From positions 4,960,001-5,024,000 of the forward strand of contig JAXMBC010000001.1 in the NCBI GenBank assembly GCA_046350055.1: a stretch of DNA of 64,000 nucleotides, given 5' to 3'. The position numbers were made by a program, and so were the translations under genes. The notes below the pieces were generated by a model. The model was not told the DNA's origin and did no database searches. It was given only the letters and a program-made list of their open reading frames with translations. Source of the DNA: JAEUIE01 sp046350055. GTDB lineage: Bacteria; Planctomycetota; Planctomycetia; Gemmatales; HRBIN36. This document shows positions 54,001-63,192 of this stretch, in pieces (within the stretch, counting starts at the first letter, position 1; every line of letters begins with the position of its first letter).

Positions 54001-54302
54001 TGTTGCTGGCCTTGCGTTATCGACCTGAATCAGCATGGCACGTCAACCTGTTGATCATAGCATTGATCACCTGGATCATGTCCTTCATCCTGGCGATGCC
54101 ACTCGCACTGGTCATCTTGTGCGGGAGCATTCCCGGCTGCGTGGTGGGTATGATACTGCGCTATGGCAAGGTATGGAGCCAACACCGAAGAAACCCTGTG
54201 GTCTTCCAAAAAACCTCTGTGCCGCACCATTCCATGACAACAATGACGACCGGAAATGTTCCCCTGACGAATGCTATCACAGTGGTGTCAGCGGAGAGGT
54301 AA
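51057..54302 (+). CDS. Giant exported membrane-anchored protein, unit 1
   Basis: The 1081-aa protein has a hydrophobic signal-like segment after residue 16 (MAFRFLLLIVLTIMPLVNVCAQ). A region with RYQELMRQAEKNATEKP (about 80-100) precedes many beta-rich segments (about 110-950), and three hydrophobic helices (about 968-1036) lie near the C-terminus. No known domain is evident. AAGG lies 5 bases before the ATG at 51057; an ATG at 51102 is an alternative that starts right at the signal. Its stop shares bases with the next start (TAATG). With the HflK-like gene 43 bases upstream, it belongs to the same operon; most of it should be periplasmic. Confidence 0.7.
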   Translation: MNVPDDINCTHRALLMAFRFLLLIVLTIMPLVNVCAQNANDGAVPLSQLPLPSQGMIVVTPDLKKALDALGAGSIVLSAERYQELMRQAEKNATEKPVPEMLFAKCHMTGNVVVRNGREQVELTLTLDFQTEKPNAVVPVPLKGMRLSKSSLDGKPPPWGPDTEKWTLQLSEAGSHQLVLTSLIPLQRNGAERKFSISRLPASAITSLELSIPGTVLNPIITGYGSVTVQKGTQPETQLVTAPALGILNSLELIWQTTDERAGTSRELEGDIRITCDNTQADTEARLRPVPFTPIQLPWKIRIPAGATQVRAELLRGEGMNSEPLLVTLQQDGSYLLTSPYPLVPQGFTHLAVRWQQKLPTPDAKSITTLGSLEVLEPRDREQTGIVQINLPDDPVILLKPHDLQFLERSPLDGLRDPRRQRRYRYRKQPAFFDVVPLPLTQSRGVVEARLQHTLLAQKNSWQLSTDVVIQRVVRANVQQLLLHWPADWAVNRKVLFTPEVKDIEQDTRNETLRIVLDGRQSESFTIHLDSISSEASSVLTCKLPRLLSVISTRDNQTAPVELLIHSESLKVEPSGVELEIKESSSGLREYAAPQNGADRTLQYMIVQQPATLRIARQPKLPKYTSTASLFLGKDQLLIKQLIHFSVPPRQLTIMTPPAVNAPTFTLLNLAGKHIHTLRAQRTDDADSTWHRYQLEWPVSSESVSLQVTCEAPMQSPLVVPLAQVDDTQAVLDKEMTVSVYPDGEFKFRLPADQTHWKEVTQEAGKQLKGSSLKQFLILERQPGASTPPQQLISVTTIVHPSSPGYLIESELSIRQVEHQEWTATLPADDSQLVLVGWSWNNLAMPKHSMKCERVGQEYVITLQLPLESLGQSGSIKLAWEWAGTKPSSWFGRVPLLHWQRTLDQLATREVRWASEGQQWLWGSNLAADFKNAPAWLPVSSTSTAASELSYMTLTNPGTSTHAWLLQVPRSLSILFWSAVSLLLALRYRPESAWHVNLLIIALITWIMSFILAMPLALVILCGSIPGCVVGMILRYGKVWSQHRRNPVVFQKTSVPHHSMTTMTTGNVPLTNAITVVSAER

Positions 54303-57300
54303 TGCGTAACTTCGCGATTCTATTACTGATTGCACTTTCACCATCGCTGCATGCAGATGAGCCAACTCCACCTGTATTTCGTGAAGTCTGGCTGGACGGT
54401 AAAGAACCTCCTGCAATGCTAGGGCAGGGAAGCTGGAGCATTGTTCCCTACAGCGAATTTACCTACTTGCGTCAGCAAGCCGAAGAATATGCGAAACGGG
54501 AGAAGCAACCTCCCTGGCTTACCAGCATCCATCTGGAGTCTGAACTACACGGGCAACAGCTAATCGGCACTGCTCACCTGGTAATGCGCAATCCACACCG
54601 TGAGAATTCCTGGGGAACGATTGCTCCCTGGTCTTTGTCTATACGTCCAACATCCAACGGGGCAAAGTCTGCAACCCTTCGAAATGGCCCTCAACCACGC
54701 AGCCTACAACTCCTTGTAGATCGTCAGTCCAATCAGCTGATGGAAGTGCCAATTCAAGTAGAAGGCGACCAACGCCAGGATGGCCTGTGGTTTACCTTGC
54801 AGTTGCCTGCTTCACCGCAAGCAAGTCTGGACGTGCTGGTGCAGGAGGGGGTTCGCATAGAGTGGCCTCGTGTACGGCAATTCCTTTCTGGCCCCTACGC
54901 AACTTCGAACCAACTTCAGCGTTATTCGTTCTCTCTGGATGGTCAAACACCGCAAGAACTGCAGTTCGTCGTTCGTAAATCGGGGGCGACCGCCAGCAAC
55001 TCCAATCTGGAAGCACGTCTCGATGCTGAATATCAAGTGAAAACACAGGTCATTGAGGCGAAATATGAGATTGCTGTTCAACGCTGGCAGGATCGACTTC
55101 GTCAGCTTGAACTCGAGGTGCCGGATTCACTTGTAGTTTCTCAGTTTCAACTCAAACAGGGCGACAGTCTGGTTTCTCTGAAACCCACGCAGGCTCGTCC
55201 CTCACGCTTGCTCATCACATTCCCAGAGGAGATTGAGCAGCGAGCTACACTCGTGTTGTATGGCAGAATAGCCTTGCAACCTGGAAGCAACATATCCTTT
55301 CATACGCCTCATATCGTAAACTGTAATTCACGACATACGCTCCGCATCAACTCTGCCGCTGAAAAACTCGAACACTGGCAATGGGGCGATTATTCGCCAC
55401 AGGAGCGTACTACTCCACCCACAGCTAATGCTGGATTCAGCATGACGCTGGTCTCGAGCGGCTATCGTACTAACTCTCCGTGGCGTCCCCCCTCAGCCCG
55501 TCTTGCTCCGAGGCAAGCTGATCGCAGTCAAAAGCAACATACGTATCTCACCATCGGCAAGAATTGCCTGCTGAAGGTTCAGTGCCAGCTTAGCTCACCT
55601 TCCGCTCCAGCGATCTATCGATGGAATGTGCCCTCTGGCTGGAAAGTAGACGAAGTGAGTGTAGGAGAAAACCAAAGTAACCCGCTTTGGCATTGGTTAC
55701 CGGGTCAGCCTCTGGAAGTGGAACTCGAACCTGGTCAACGGAGTGAGCCGGGTATTCAGATTACCGTCAAACTGACTCCTGCACAGACTTGGCAATATGT
55801 GAGTGAGCCCATTACTTTGCCTCACCTCCAGCCCATCTCGAACGATCCATGGTCTGGAGTTTATTCACTTCATCTCGATCGCCAGGGAAGTCTGCTACCG
55901 GATAGTCTCACCGTGCTGCAATCACCGGGACCAGCAACTCCGAGTGCAGAAACGATCATGACCGTTCCTGAGTGCAATTGGTTCATACACAATCTTCATG
56001 CCACTGCAATGCAACCCGGAAAGATCAGGATTGATCCCTGGCCTGAGGTAGTACAAGCAGACCTGCTTACGGAGTTGACTGAAAAGCAAATTGGATGGGT
56101 AATTCGCTTTCGCCTCAAACTGCATCCCCAGTCAGGCAAAGTCACACAGTATCCATTGAGATTCTCAGCCCCTGCCCCACAGTTCACATGGCGAAACGTC
56201 AACACAAATGCAGAAGTAGCATGGAAACTGGAAAACCCCCTGCATGGAAAGCTGTTATTTCCTGAGCCACTGAGCCAGCCCATTGAACTGGAATGCCTGT
56301 TGCCATGGGCAGAGCAACAGGACATCCCGTTAATGTTTCATCCAGATGCGCGATCCGCTTTCAAACTGCCTGCCCAATGGCATCCACAAGCAAGCCCATC
56401 CAATGGGCTTCATGCAACCGATACTCCCGGCATCTGGCACTATGACCAGAATGTTCAACAGGTGCAACTTCGCAGAGTAAGAACCACGTCTCTTCAACTG
56501 ATTTCACCGCAACTGATCTCGACGCTGAATGACAATTTCGTCATCTGCGAGTATTCCACCACGATTCCGGATCACATCGATCCCCTGAACCTGACACTTC
56601 CAGCGGAGGCGCTGCTCATCGCCAGCACTTCAGGAGATGTATCATCTGGAACCGCGGTAACAATTCCTCCCAGCAACATACCCTTGCAGTTTCAGCTTTC
56701 CTATCGTTTGCCAGTTGAATCCGGATGGGGACTAATATCGTGGAAGCCTCGCATTCCAGTCTGGAATATCCCAAGTACTCCCGAAGTTTTGATGATCACG
56801 AAACAACCCAGCAGCATGCTTCCGTTTCCTCAGTTGAGCGTAGCATCTTCAACCATCTTCTGGATTCCCGTACAGATTCTTGCACCTGTTATCGCAGGCA
56901 TCCTGTTATTGTGCTTCTGGCTGTGTCGACGAACACAATGGCGGATGATACTTGCGGTGATGTTATCAATCTGCAGCTTGTCGCTGTTTCCAGGTCAATT
57001 TACACCGATATCCGTCATAGTCCTGACCTTCCTGGTAACGATGCTGTTAAAGTCCAGACCGGCAAGACGTATGTCCTCCGTAGCATTTCTGATTGTCGCC
57101 TCCAATACTGTATGGGCCATTGCTCAACCTGCCCCTTCGCACGTACTTGCTTTCATCATAGCTGGAAAGACGAACCAGCAAGCAGATGCATTAGTCATGC
57201 TGCCTTCAAATGCCCTCGCACAATTGAAGAACTATGTGTCACAAAAACAGCAGGAGCATACAAGTGGCTGCTGGGTCAAGGAAGTAGTGGTCAAAGGCGA

Positions 57301-59110
57301 GTATCGGCAACGCAGTTGGCAACTGACTTCTCATTTCACTGTCCAGAATCAGAACTCGCTTCCGTTTGATATGCCATGGATGCAGGCTGTGTTACCCAGC
57401 GAAGTGCTGGTGGACGGACAACCCGGCAAACTCAAAGCTGGTAACCTGGCATTCGGCCTGGTTCAACAGACAATCACCATCCCACCTGGAGGTGTTCATC
57501 GGGTAACAGCCAGGTGGATCCTACCAGCAGCACAGGAATCCAGTTGGGAGACTGCATTACTCAGATGGCCTGGTTGCCCGGCACAGGCATTTGAACTGGA
57601 AGGAATGTCATCAGCATATCTGAAAACAGAATCGGGGTCCCTTAGCCTCCATCCTGGTACCGTCACAACATGTGGCGGCTGCCTGCAAAGCAAGTTGTTC
57701 TCTCCAGCAACGCCGACCAATCTTGTCCGAGATACTCATGCGGATGTCGCCGTGCACTGGGACCATCGTCCAGCACAGTCGATCATGAATGTGCTGGTCA
57801 GTTATGATTTGAAGTCCAATCTGACCGATACACTCTCTCTTGATCTTCCCCGTACGGTGCAATTACGTTCCATGAACCTGGCAGGCGAAAAACAGGCCCT
57901 TGCCTCACCACGTATTCGGCAATGGCGTCTTACACCTGAACTTGCTTCCCAGAGAATCACCATCGAACTACAGCGACCTGTTTCCGGACAGTTCTATCTG
58001 CTCCTGGAATTGCCCTATGAACGCAGCACGAACAATGTGATTCCCCTGACTGGTATAGATTTAGTGGATGTCCCGCTCCGTCATAGTTTCGTTGCCTATT
58101 CCACAGATGGCTTATTGGCTCGATTGCAGGACAATGCCAAAGTCATCTCACGATCCAGCGCACAATTTGCCACTGCATGGATGCCAACCCTTTCCTCCCT
58201 TCCAGATCATGCCTTTCTCAAAATGGAGCCACTTGCTTCAATTGCACCTGCAGTGGAACTTTCCACCGTCCCATTGATCCCGGATGTGAGCACTCGATCA
58301 ACTCTCACTCTGGATGACAGGCAGGTTGAACGGCGCATCGATATCAGCGTTATCCATCCATCGCTACCAGTTACGATGTTGCAGGGTTATCTTCCTCCAG
58401 AGAGCCAACTCATCAGTGTTACGGGCGATGAAGTAGTTGCCTGGCAGCAATCAACACCGCTGGAAGACAAACGAACGGAGATACTGATCTGGTTTCAGCC
58501 ACGTACTCGACAAGGCACGCGAATGGCTTGCTCCCTGTTAACGCGAAATACTCTTACCTCAGGGACCTCTTCTCTTGCGTTGCAACCCATTTCTTGGAAT
58601 GCTCAGCAAGCATCAGCCGAGACTGTCAGCATTCACGCTAACACCATTCCGATAAGCTGGAAGCTGTCAGATCAGGTAAAAGAGCACTGTGGACCCTGGC
58701 AAATCAGTAGTCAACTGGCTCGTTTCTCCTTGCCAACAAACAGTCAGAAACCAGAAATTCTCAGCTGGGATATGTCGAAACCAGGAGCCCCCCCGGTTTT
58801 GACAGTCCTTCCGGAAACCATGAGCAAACGGGATCAGCGGCAAATAAACATCGTAGCTGCTGCAGGCTCAACTCTTCCTGATGAACTCCACATACTGTCT
58901 CGTGAACCCAAGCTGCAACACATCTGGCAATGGCATTCCTCATCTGCACACACAAGTTATGCCAGCAAAACTCCAGAGGGAATACTCTGGACGATTCGAT
59001 TCAGCAAGCCTGTCGCTAGATTGGAAGGAACTTGTTACAGCCCTCCGGGCAGCACGCTGCCCGTCATTGAGTATGTATCACTGCCGGCGACGTCGCCTGT
59101 TCGACGCTGA
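54302..59110 (+). CDS. Giant exported protein with two ectodomain units
   Basis: The 1602-aa protein starts with a signal peptide (MRNFAILLLIALSPSLHA). The ATG at 54302 overlaps the previous stop (TAATG) and marks the real start, although the frame is open 267 bases earlier. A first large beta-rich ectodomain (about 20-845) begins with the YSEFTYLRQQAEEYAKREKQPP helix. A group of membrane helices (about 855-950) follows. The second ectodomain (about 955-1602) opens in the same way, with PSNALAQLKNYVSQKQQEH and then WVKEVVVKGEYRQRSWQL. It looks like two copies of the unit found in the preceding gene, fused. No known domain is recognised. It is the last gene of the operon. Confidence 0.7.
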   Translation: MRNFAILLLIALSPSLHADEPTPPVFREVWLDGKEPPAMLGQGSWSIVPYSEFTYLRQQAEEYAKREKQPPWLTSIHLESELHGQQLIGTAHLVMRNPHRENSWGTIAPWSLSIRPTSNGAKSATLRNGPQPRSLQLLVDRQSNQLMEVPIQVEGDQRQDGLWFTLQLPASPQASLDVLVQEGVRIEWPRVRQFLSGPYATSNQLQRYSFSLDGQTPQELQFVVRKSGATASNSNLEARLDAEYQVKTQVIEAKYEIAVQRWQDRLRQLELEVPDSLVVSQFQLKQGDSLVSLKPTQARPSRLLITFPEEIEQRATLVLYGRIALQPGSNISFHTPHIVNCNSRHTLRINSAAEKLEHWQWGDYSPQERTTPPTANAGFSMTLVSSGYRTNSPWRPPSARLAPRQADRSQKQHTYLTIGKNCLLKVQCQLSSPSAPAIYRWNVPSGWKVDEVSVGENQSNPLWHWLPGQPLEVELEPGQRSEPGIQITVKLTPAQTWQYVSEPITLPHLQPISNDPWSGVYSLHLDRQGSLLPDSLTVLQSPGPATPSAETIMTVPECNWFIHNLHATAMQPGKIRIDPWPEVVQADLLTELTEKQIGWVIRFRLKLHPQSGKVTQYPLRFSAPAPQFTWRNVNTNAEVAWKLENPLHGKLLFPEPLSQPIELECLLPWAEQQDIPLMFHPDARSAFKLPAQWHPQASPSNGLHATDTPGIWHYDQNVQQVQLRRVRTTSLQLISPQLISTLNDNFVICEYSTTIPDHIDPLNLTLPAEALLIASTSGDVSSGTAVTIPPSNIPLQFQLSYRLPVESGWGLISWKPRIPVWNIPSTPEVLMITKQPSSMLPFPQLSVASSTIFWIPVQILAPVIAGILLLCFWLCRRTQWRMILAVMLSICSLSLFPGQFTPISVIVLTFLVTMLLKSRPARRMSSVAFLIVASNTVWAIAQPAPSHVLAFIIAGKTNQQADALVMLPSNALAQLKNYVSQKQQEHTSGCWVKEVVVKGEYRQRSWQLTSHFTVQNQNSLPFDMPWMQAVLPSEVLVDGQPGKLKAGNLAFGLVQQTITIPPGGVHRVTARWILPAAQESSWETALLRWPGCPAQAFELEGMSSAYLKTESGSLSLHPGTVTTCGGCLQSKLFSPATPTNLVRDTHADVAVHWDHRPAQSIMNVLVSYDLKSNLTDTLSLDLPRTVQLRSMNLAGEKQALASPRIRQWRLTPELASQRITIELQRPVSGQFYLLLELPYERSTNNVIPLTGIDLVDVPLRHSFVAYSTDGLLARLQDNAKVISRSSAQFATAWMPTLSSLPDHAFLKMEPLASIAPAVELSTVPLIPDVSTRSTLTLDDRQVERRIDISVIHPSLPVTMLQGYLPPESQLISVTGDEVVAWQQSTPLEDKRTEILIWFQPRTRQGTRMACSLLTRNTLTSGTSSLALQPISWNAQQASAETVSIHANTIPISWKLSDQVKEHCGPWQISSQLARFSLPTNSQKPEILSWDMSKPGAPPVLTVLPETMSKRDQRQINIVAAAGSTLPDELHILSREPKLQHIWQWHSSSAHTSYASKTPEGILWTIRFSKPVARLEGTCYSPPGSTLPVIEYVSLPATSPVRR

Positions 59111-59195
59111 TGCTGGCAACCCGGCTTGTATAAATTCTGAAAGACCGATACAGTTTCCCTGCGTTATCAGGTCACACTCTGTCGATAGAAACAGA

Positions 59196-60062
59196 ATGTC
59201 TCACACTACCCTCAGTACAGCAACTTCAGCAACGCTCAGCCGTGAACGGCCTGCACTTTTCCGTGCACTAGGTAAATCGCAACCTCCTGAATGTATTGAG
59301 GTTGATGGACAGACCTATCTTCTGAAAGAACTCTTCAAACACGATTCCTGGGCCGCAACTGCGCTCTATGAAGGCGAAAGTGGACTGGTCATTGCCAAAT
59401 TCAACCGTCAACAACGCATTGGTTTCATACCCATGGGCTGGCTGGGCCGCTGGCTGGCTCGACATGAAGCAGCCTTGCTCGCAAACCTGCAGGAACTGCC
59501 CAACATTCCCCGACTGCTGGGTAATGTTATGGTTGATGGCAAAGTCGCAAGACATGCTGTCGCTCGTGGCTACATCCTGGGCCACCCGATGCGATCAAAA
59601 GAAATCCTGCCTGAGTCCTTTTTCCAGAAACTGCATGACATCCTGGATGATGTCCATGCCTGTAACATTGCCTACATGGATCTACACAAGCGTGAGAACA
59701 TCATCGTCGGCGATGATGGCGAGCCGTATCTCATTGATTTTCAAGTGAGCTATATTCTGCCACGAGGCTGGTGGACCAGGCTTACCCCCTTGCCGTGGAT
59801 TCTGCGACTGTTGCAGCAAAGTGATCGCTATCACTGCATCAAGCATTTTGTCAAACACAGCGATGCTGGAGCAGCTCAAGGCAAAAAACAAGTCCAGGCT
59901 GCTCGCCCATGGTGGATCAAGGTGCACCGATTTTTCGCTGTTCCCTTCCGGGAAACCCGCCGTCGTTTCCTGGTGCTACTCGGCATCCGCAAAGGCAAAG
60001 GCCGCGTGGAAACCGAGGTGTTTACCGAAGATGGTCTGCGTGAACCCGCCAAGGCTGCTTGA
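59196..60062 (+). CDS. RIO/KdkA-like protein kinase-fold enzyme
   Basis: The 288-aa protein starts MSHTTLSTATSATLSRERP. A kinase-like fold follows: ECIEVDGQTYLLKELF, AATALYEGESGLVIAKFN (the Lys strand), then the catalytic loop YMDLHKRENIIV, where Asp and Asn are the catalytic pair, and LIDFQ in place of DFG. The layout is that of small lipopolysaccharide or RIO-like kinases such as KdkA, WaaP and InaA, which phosphorylate sugars of the envelope. The C-terminal 50 residues are Arg-rich. The frame is open from 58881 but the earlier part overlaps the giant gene; the ATG at 59196 is the likely start. Substrate unknown. Confidence 0.75.
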   Translation: MSHTTLSTATSATLSRERPALFRALGKSQPPECIEVDGQTYLLKELFKHDSWAATALYEGESGLVIAKFNRQQRIGFIPMGWLGRWLARHEAALLANLQELPNIPRLLGNVMVDGKVARHAVARGYILGHPMRSKEILPESFFQKLHDILDDVHACNIAYMDLHKRENIIVGDDGEPYLIDFQVSYILPRGWWTRLTPLPWILRLLQQSDRYHCIKHFVKHSDAGAAQGKKQVQAARPWWIKVHRFFAVPFRETRRRFLVLLGIRKGKGRVETEVFTEDGLREPAKAA

Positions 60063-60075
60063 TTCAGCAGGCATT

Positions 60076-61290
60076 CTAGTTCTCATTCCAGTAGATCCGC
60101 ACATTCCCCGTAGCACGACCGACTGCGATAATATCAGGTTTACCATCCCCATTCAGGTCAGCCACGGTCAAATCCTCTACTGCCACGCCGCCTGGATCAA
60201 GGCGTTCTGTCATCCAGGATCCATCATCTTTCAGACGATATAACCTGATTCCACAGGGATGTTGTGGCGAGAGATTGTCACGCACACCTACGATAAGCTC
60301 ATCTTGTCCATCACCATTGAGATCCGCCCACGCTACTGCATGGCCCCACTTGAGATCCTTGTCGATAACCGTTCGCTGCCAGGGCATTTCCAGGTCCTTT
60401 CCAGAAGGGCGATAGACCACTACCTGACTGCCATGCCAGGGCTCAATGGTGGCAATGGCAGGCTGCCCGTTCTTCAATCGCCCCAGTCTTACCTCACTGG
60501 CTCCCCGGTTTTTCTCAGGCAGTGTCTGGTCGCCCAGGCCTAATCGGTGAATCGTCTTCCTGTCGTCACGCCGTTTCAGAAGCGATACACCTTCATAGCT
60601 CGCGGAAAGCAAATCGACGTTCCCGCCTCCTTCCACGTCCACGGCATGGAAGTTGTGAATCACATGTAATGAATGATCCAGCGTCGTCGGAGTCCAGCGA
60701 TCCTTCAGGGGTTGACGGGGGATGGCATAACTCAAGATCTCGACTGGTTGTTCACTCCAGTTCTTCGCTGCAGAAGCCCCTCTTCCCATTAGCGGCACCA
60801 CTATTAGATGCGGTGCCTTCGAAGGGGAGAGAGTAGCAAAGCGAATGCGGTGTATCGTTGGTATATCCTCCGCGATCGAATGAACCGTCCAGGGCTCATC
60901 CAGAGTCTTGCCGCGTTTCAGCCACTGCAGGGTACCACCACTTCTTGTGTTAAACGGCTTCCAGTCTGCAGCCAGCGCGAAATCCACCAGTCCATCACTA
61001 TCTATATCATGAGCGGCAATGCTGACATTATCTGGCTTCGTCTGGCCTGCAATGATCGTGTGGAGTTTCCATCCTGGATTCTGAAGACATATCACACGCT
61101 GGGCATCAGCCACCACAATATCCGGCTTCATATCGTTATCAACGTCAGCCACAATCACGGAATAACCGACTTTCAAAGTACGATCCACTTCCTGTACGCG
61201 AAACTGGAGTGGTTTCGCAGGACTCGGCACTGCCATAGAAGATAGAAACCATGTCCCCAGAACAAACAACAGACTGCAATAGAGCTGCAT
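60076..61290 (-). CDS. Exported FG-GAP/VCBS repeat protein
   Basis: The 404-aa protein has a signal peptide (MQLYCSLLFVLGTWFLSSMAVP) and repeated FG-GAP/VCBS units: VIVADVDNDMKPDIVVADA, AAHDIDSDGLVDFALAAD, VDVEGGGNVDLLSAS, WADLNGDGQDELIVG and VADLNGDGKPDIIAVG, each with a DxDxDG-type calcium loop. The repeats form a beta-propeller. Such proteins are exported and abundant in planctomycetes; the ligand is unknown. It converges on the kinase gene (13 bases) and is divergent from the PLP-enzyme operon. Confidence 0.88.
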   Translation of the reverse strand: MQLYCSLLFVLGTWFLSSMAVPSPAKPLQFRVQEVDRTLKVGYSVIVADVDNDMKPDIVVADAQRVICLQNPGWKLHTIIAGQTKPDNVSIAAHDIDSDGLVDFALAADWKPFNTRSGGTLQWLKRGKTLDEPWTVHSIAEDIPTIHRIRFATLSPSKAPHLIVVPLMGRGASAAKNWSEQPVEILSYAIPRQPLKDRWTPTTLDHSLHVIHNFHAVDVEGGGNVDLLSASYEGVSLLKRRDDRKTIHRLGLGDQTLPEKNRGASEVRLGRLKNGQPAIATIEPWHGSQVVVYRPSGKDLEMPWQRTVIDKDLKWGHAVAWADLNGDGQDELIVGVRDNLSPQHPCGIRLYRLKDDGSWMTERLDPGGVAVEDLTVADLNGDGKPDIIAVGRATGNVRIYWNEN

Positions 61291-61365
61291 GGCATGACCT
61301 CTGCATCATTCGTTCCAACGCTCATAGAATACACACTCCGGCAATAATCACCATGAGGATGAACC

Positions 61366-62517
61366 ATGCAGCCGACGTTTGGCCCCAGCGTCCCCCTGGC
61401 ACCGGCATTCATCCCTTCTTCTGTCTATGCCCTGCCTGACCTGGACGCCCTCGAAGCTATCAGCACCGGCCAGCAGACGGGCTTCATCTATGCGCGCGAT
61501 AACCATCCCAATGCTGTTCAACTGGAACAGGAACTCGCCAGACTCGAGAACGCCGCAGGCGCGGTCGTCTGCTCCAACGGCATGGCGGCCATCGGTGCGG
61601 TAGCCATGGCGACATTGCACCAGGGTGGCCGTGTGATCGCCAGCAACTTTCTGTACGGCCGCACCACGCAACTGTTCTTTCAGGAGATGACTCGCTTTGG
61701 TGTCGAGGTGGTGGGAATCGATACAGGCGATTTGACAGCAGTACGTTCAGCACTGGCTGACAACCCGGAGAACAAACCGACGCTGATGGTGGTCGAAACG
61801 CTATCCAATCCCCTGCTTGCTACTGCTGATTTGCCTGCGATCATTAAACTCTGCAACGAACACGAATCGCTACTGCTGGTGGATAACACATTCGCTTCGC
61901 CCATCCTGTGCCGACCAATAGAACTCGGGGCCGACTTCGTCATCGAGAGCATTACCAAAATCATCGGAGGCCATTCGGACATTACGCTTGGTGTGGTGCT
62001 GGCACGCGATGTAGCAACGCTCGTCCGTCTCCGTCAGGTCCGCAGCATCTGGGGCTGGATGGGCGATCCCTTCCCCTGCTGGCTCGCACTGCGTGGCTTA
62101 CCGACGCTGCGTTTGCGCATGTTGGCCTCCTGCGATAATGCCAACAAGCTGGCACATTTTCTCCGCGATCAGCCCGGTGTCAGTCGCGTCATTCATCCGA
62201 GCCTGTCAAAGCACCCTGATCATGCACTATGCAAGAAAATGCTGGGAGGCCACTACGGGAACATGTTGTGCATGGAGCTTGCCGGGGGTAGAGCCGCAGT
62301 CAATCGCTTCTTCCAGAAGGCTCCCGCACTGAAGTTCTGCCCCTCGCTGGGTGACTATGCAACGACCTGCAGCCACCCGGCCAGCACATCCCATCGCTAC
62401 CTTGACCCAGCGGAGCGGGAACGCCAGAGCATCACCGAAGGATTGATTCGAGTTTCCGTGGGCATCGAACCGTGGGAAGAACTTGCCCAGGCTTTCCGTG
62501 TGGGATTGGAGTCATGA
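61366..62517 (+). CDS. Cys/Met metabolism PLP-dependent enzyme (trans-sulfuration family)
   Basis: The 383-aa cytoplasmic enzyme has the family pattern: YARDNHPNAVQLEQELARLE, VVCSNGMAAIGAVAMAT, VVETLSNPLLATADLPAI, VDNTFASPI, and the PLP-binding Lys198 in ESITKIIGGHSDI. Members are cystathionine gamma-synthase, cystathionine beta- or gamma-lyase, methionine gamma-lyase and O-acetylhomoserine sulfhydrylase, and the sequence does not let me choose. The next gene, a thioredoxin-fold protein, overlaps its stop (ATGA), so they are cotranslated. It is divergent from the FG-GAP gene. Confidence 0.9.
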   Translation: MQPTFGPSVPLAPAFIPSSVYALPDLDALEAISTGQQTGFIYARDNHPNAVQLEQELARLENAAGAVVCSNGMAAIGAVAMATLHQGGRVIASNFLYGRTTQLFFQEMTRFGVEVVGIDTGDLTAVRSALADNPENKPTLMVVETLSNPLLATADLPAIIKLCNEHESLLLVDNTFASPILCRPIELGADFVIESITKIIGGHSDITLGVVLARDVATLVRLRQVRSIWGWMGDPFPCWLALRGLPTLRLRMLASCDNANKLAHFLRDQPGVSRVIHPSLSKHPDHALCKKMLGGHYGNMLCMELAGGRAAVNRFFQKAPALKFCPSLGDYATTCSHPASTSHRYLDPAERERQSITEGLIRVSVGIEPWEELAQAFRVGLES

Positions 62518-63104
62518 ATATGACCATGTTGCTTGCATGTCTCTTTTGCCTCGTGCCCGGCAAATACAACGAGGTGATCAATATCGGCGATAAAGCCCCG
62601 CAATGGGAAGCGCTCACAGGTACCGATGGGAAAAAGCACGTGATGGATGAGTGGAAGGCTAAGCCCTACCTGGTAGTAGTCTTCACTTGCAACAGTTGCC
62701 CCTGTGCCCGTGACTATGAAGACCGCATCAAAGCCCTGGTGGAAAATCACAAAGAGCACCTGGCTGTGGTAGCCATCAATGCCAATCTCATTAAGGACGA
62801 TAGCCCCGAAGCCATGAAAAAGCGGGCCGAGGAAAGGGGTTACAATTTCATGTATCTCCATGACTCAACACAGAAGGTCGCCAAAGCCTACGGTGCCACC
62901 TACACACCCGAGTTCTTCCTTCTCAATCGGGATCGCAAAGTGATCTATATGGGTGCCCTCGATGACAAGGACGATCCCGACAAAGTGAACGTAAAATATC
63001 TCGAAGAAGCTCTCCAAGCCAGCCTGTCAGGCAAGCCCGTGGAAAAACCGGAAACGCTCGCACGTGGCTGTATGATCCGCTACAAGAAACGGGGCAAAGA
63101 ATAG
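62514..63104 (+). CDS. Exported redoxin-like (thioredoxin-fold) protein
   Basis: The 196-aa protein has a hydrophobic start (MNMTMLLACLFCLVPG) that may be a short signal peptide. The redoxin/AhpC-TSA fold follows: INIGDKAPQWEALTGTDG, then VVVFTCNSCPCARDYE with Cys59, Cys62 and Cys64, and the cis-proline region TYTPEFFLL. The paired CxxCxC cysteines suggest a peroxidase or thiol-disulfide oxidoreductase. The ATG at 62514 overlaps the stop of the PLP enzyme gene by ATGA, so they work together, perhaps in sulfur or redox metabolism. A frame open from 62472 lies inside the upstream gene and is not the start. Confidence 0.8.
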   Translation: MNMTMLLACLFCLVPGKYNEVINIGDKAPQWEALTGTDGKKHVMDEWKAKPYLVVVFTCNSCPCARDYEDRIKALVENHKEHLAVVAINANLIKDDSPEAMKKRAEERGYNFMYLHDSTQKVAKAYGATYTPEFFLLNRDRKVIYMGALDDKDDPDKVNVKYLEEALQASLSGKPVEKPETLARGCMIRYKKRGKE

Positions 63105-63192
63105 TCTGCACAGCAGACCCTGAATTCGCCTACACCTAATCCCTGCTTTCGAGTATGGTCAGTGTGAGACTGATCAACGGATCAAGGCAGGG

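Noticed and set aside
54035..54301. An N-terminal extension of the giant 1602-aa protein
   Set aside because: It lies inside the preceding gene in another frame; the signal peptide and TAATG coupling mark 54302 as the start.
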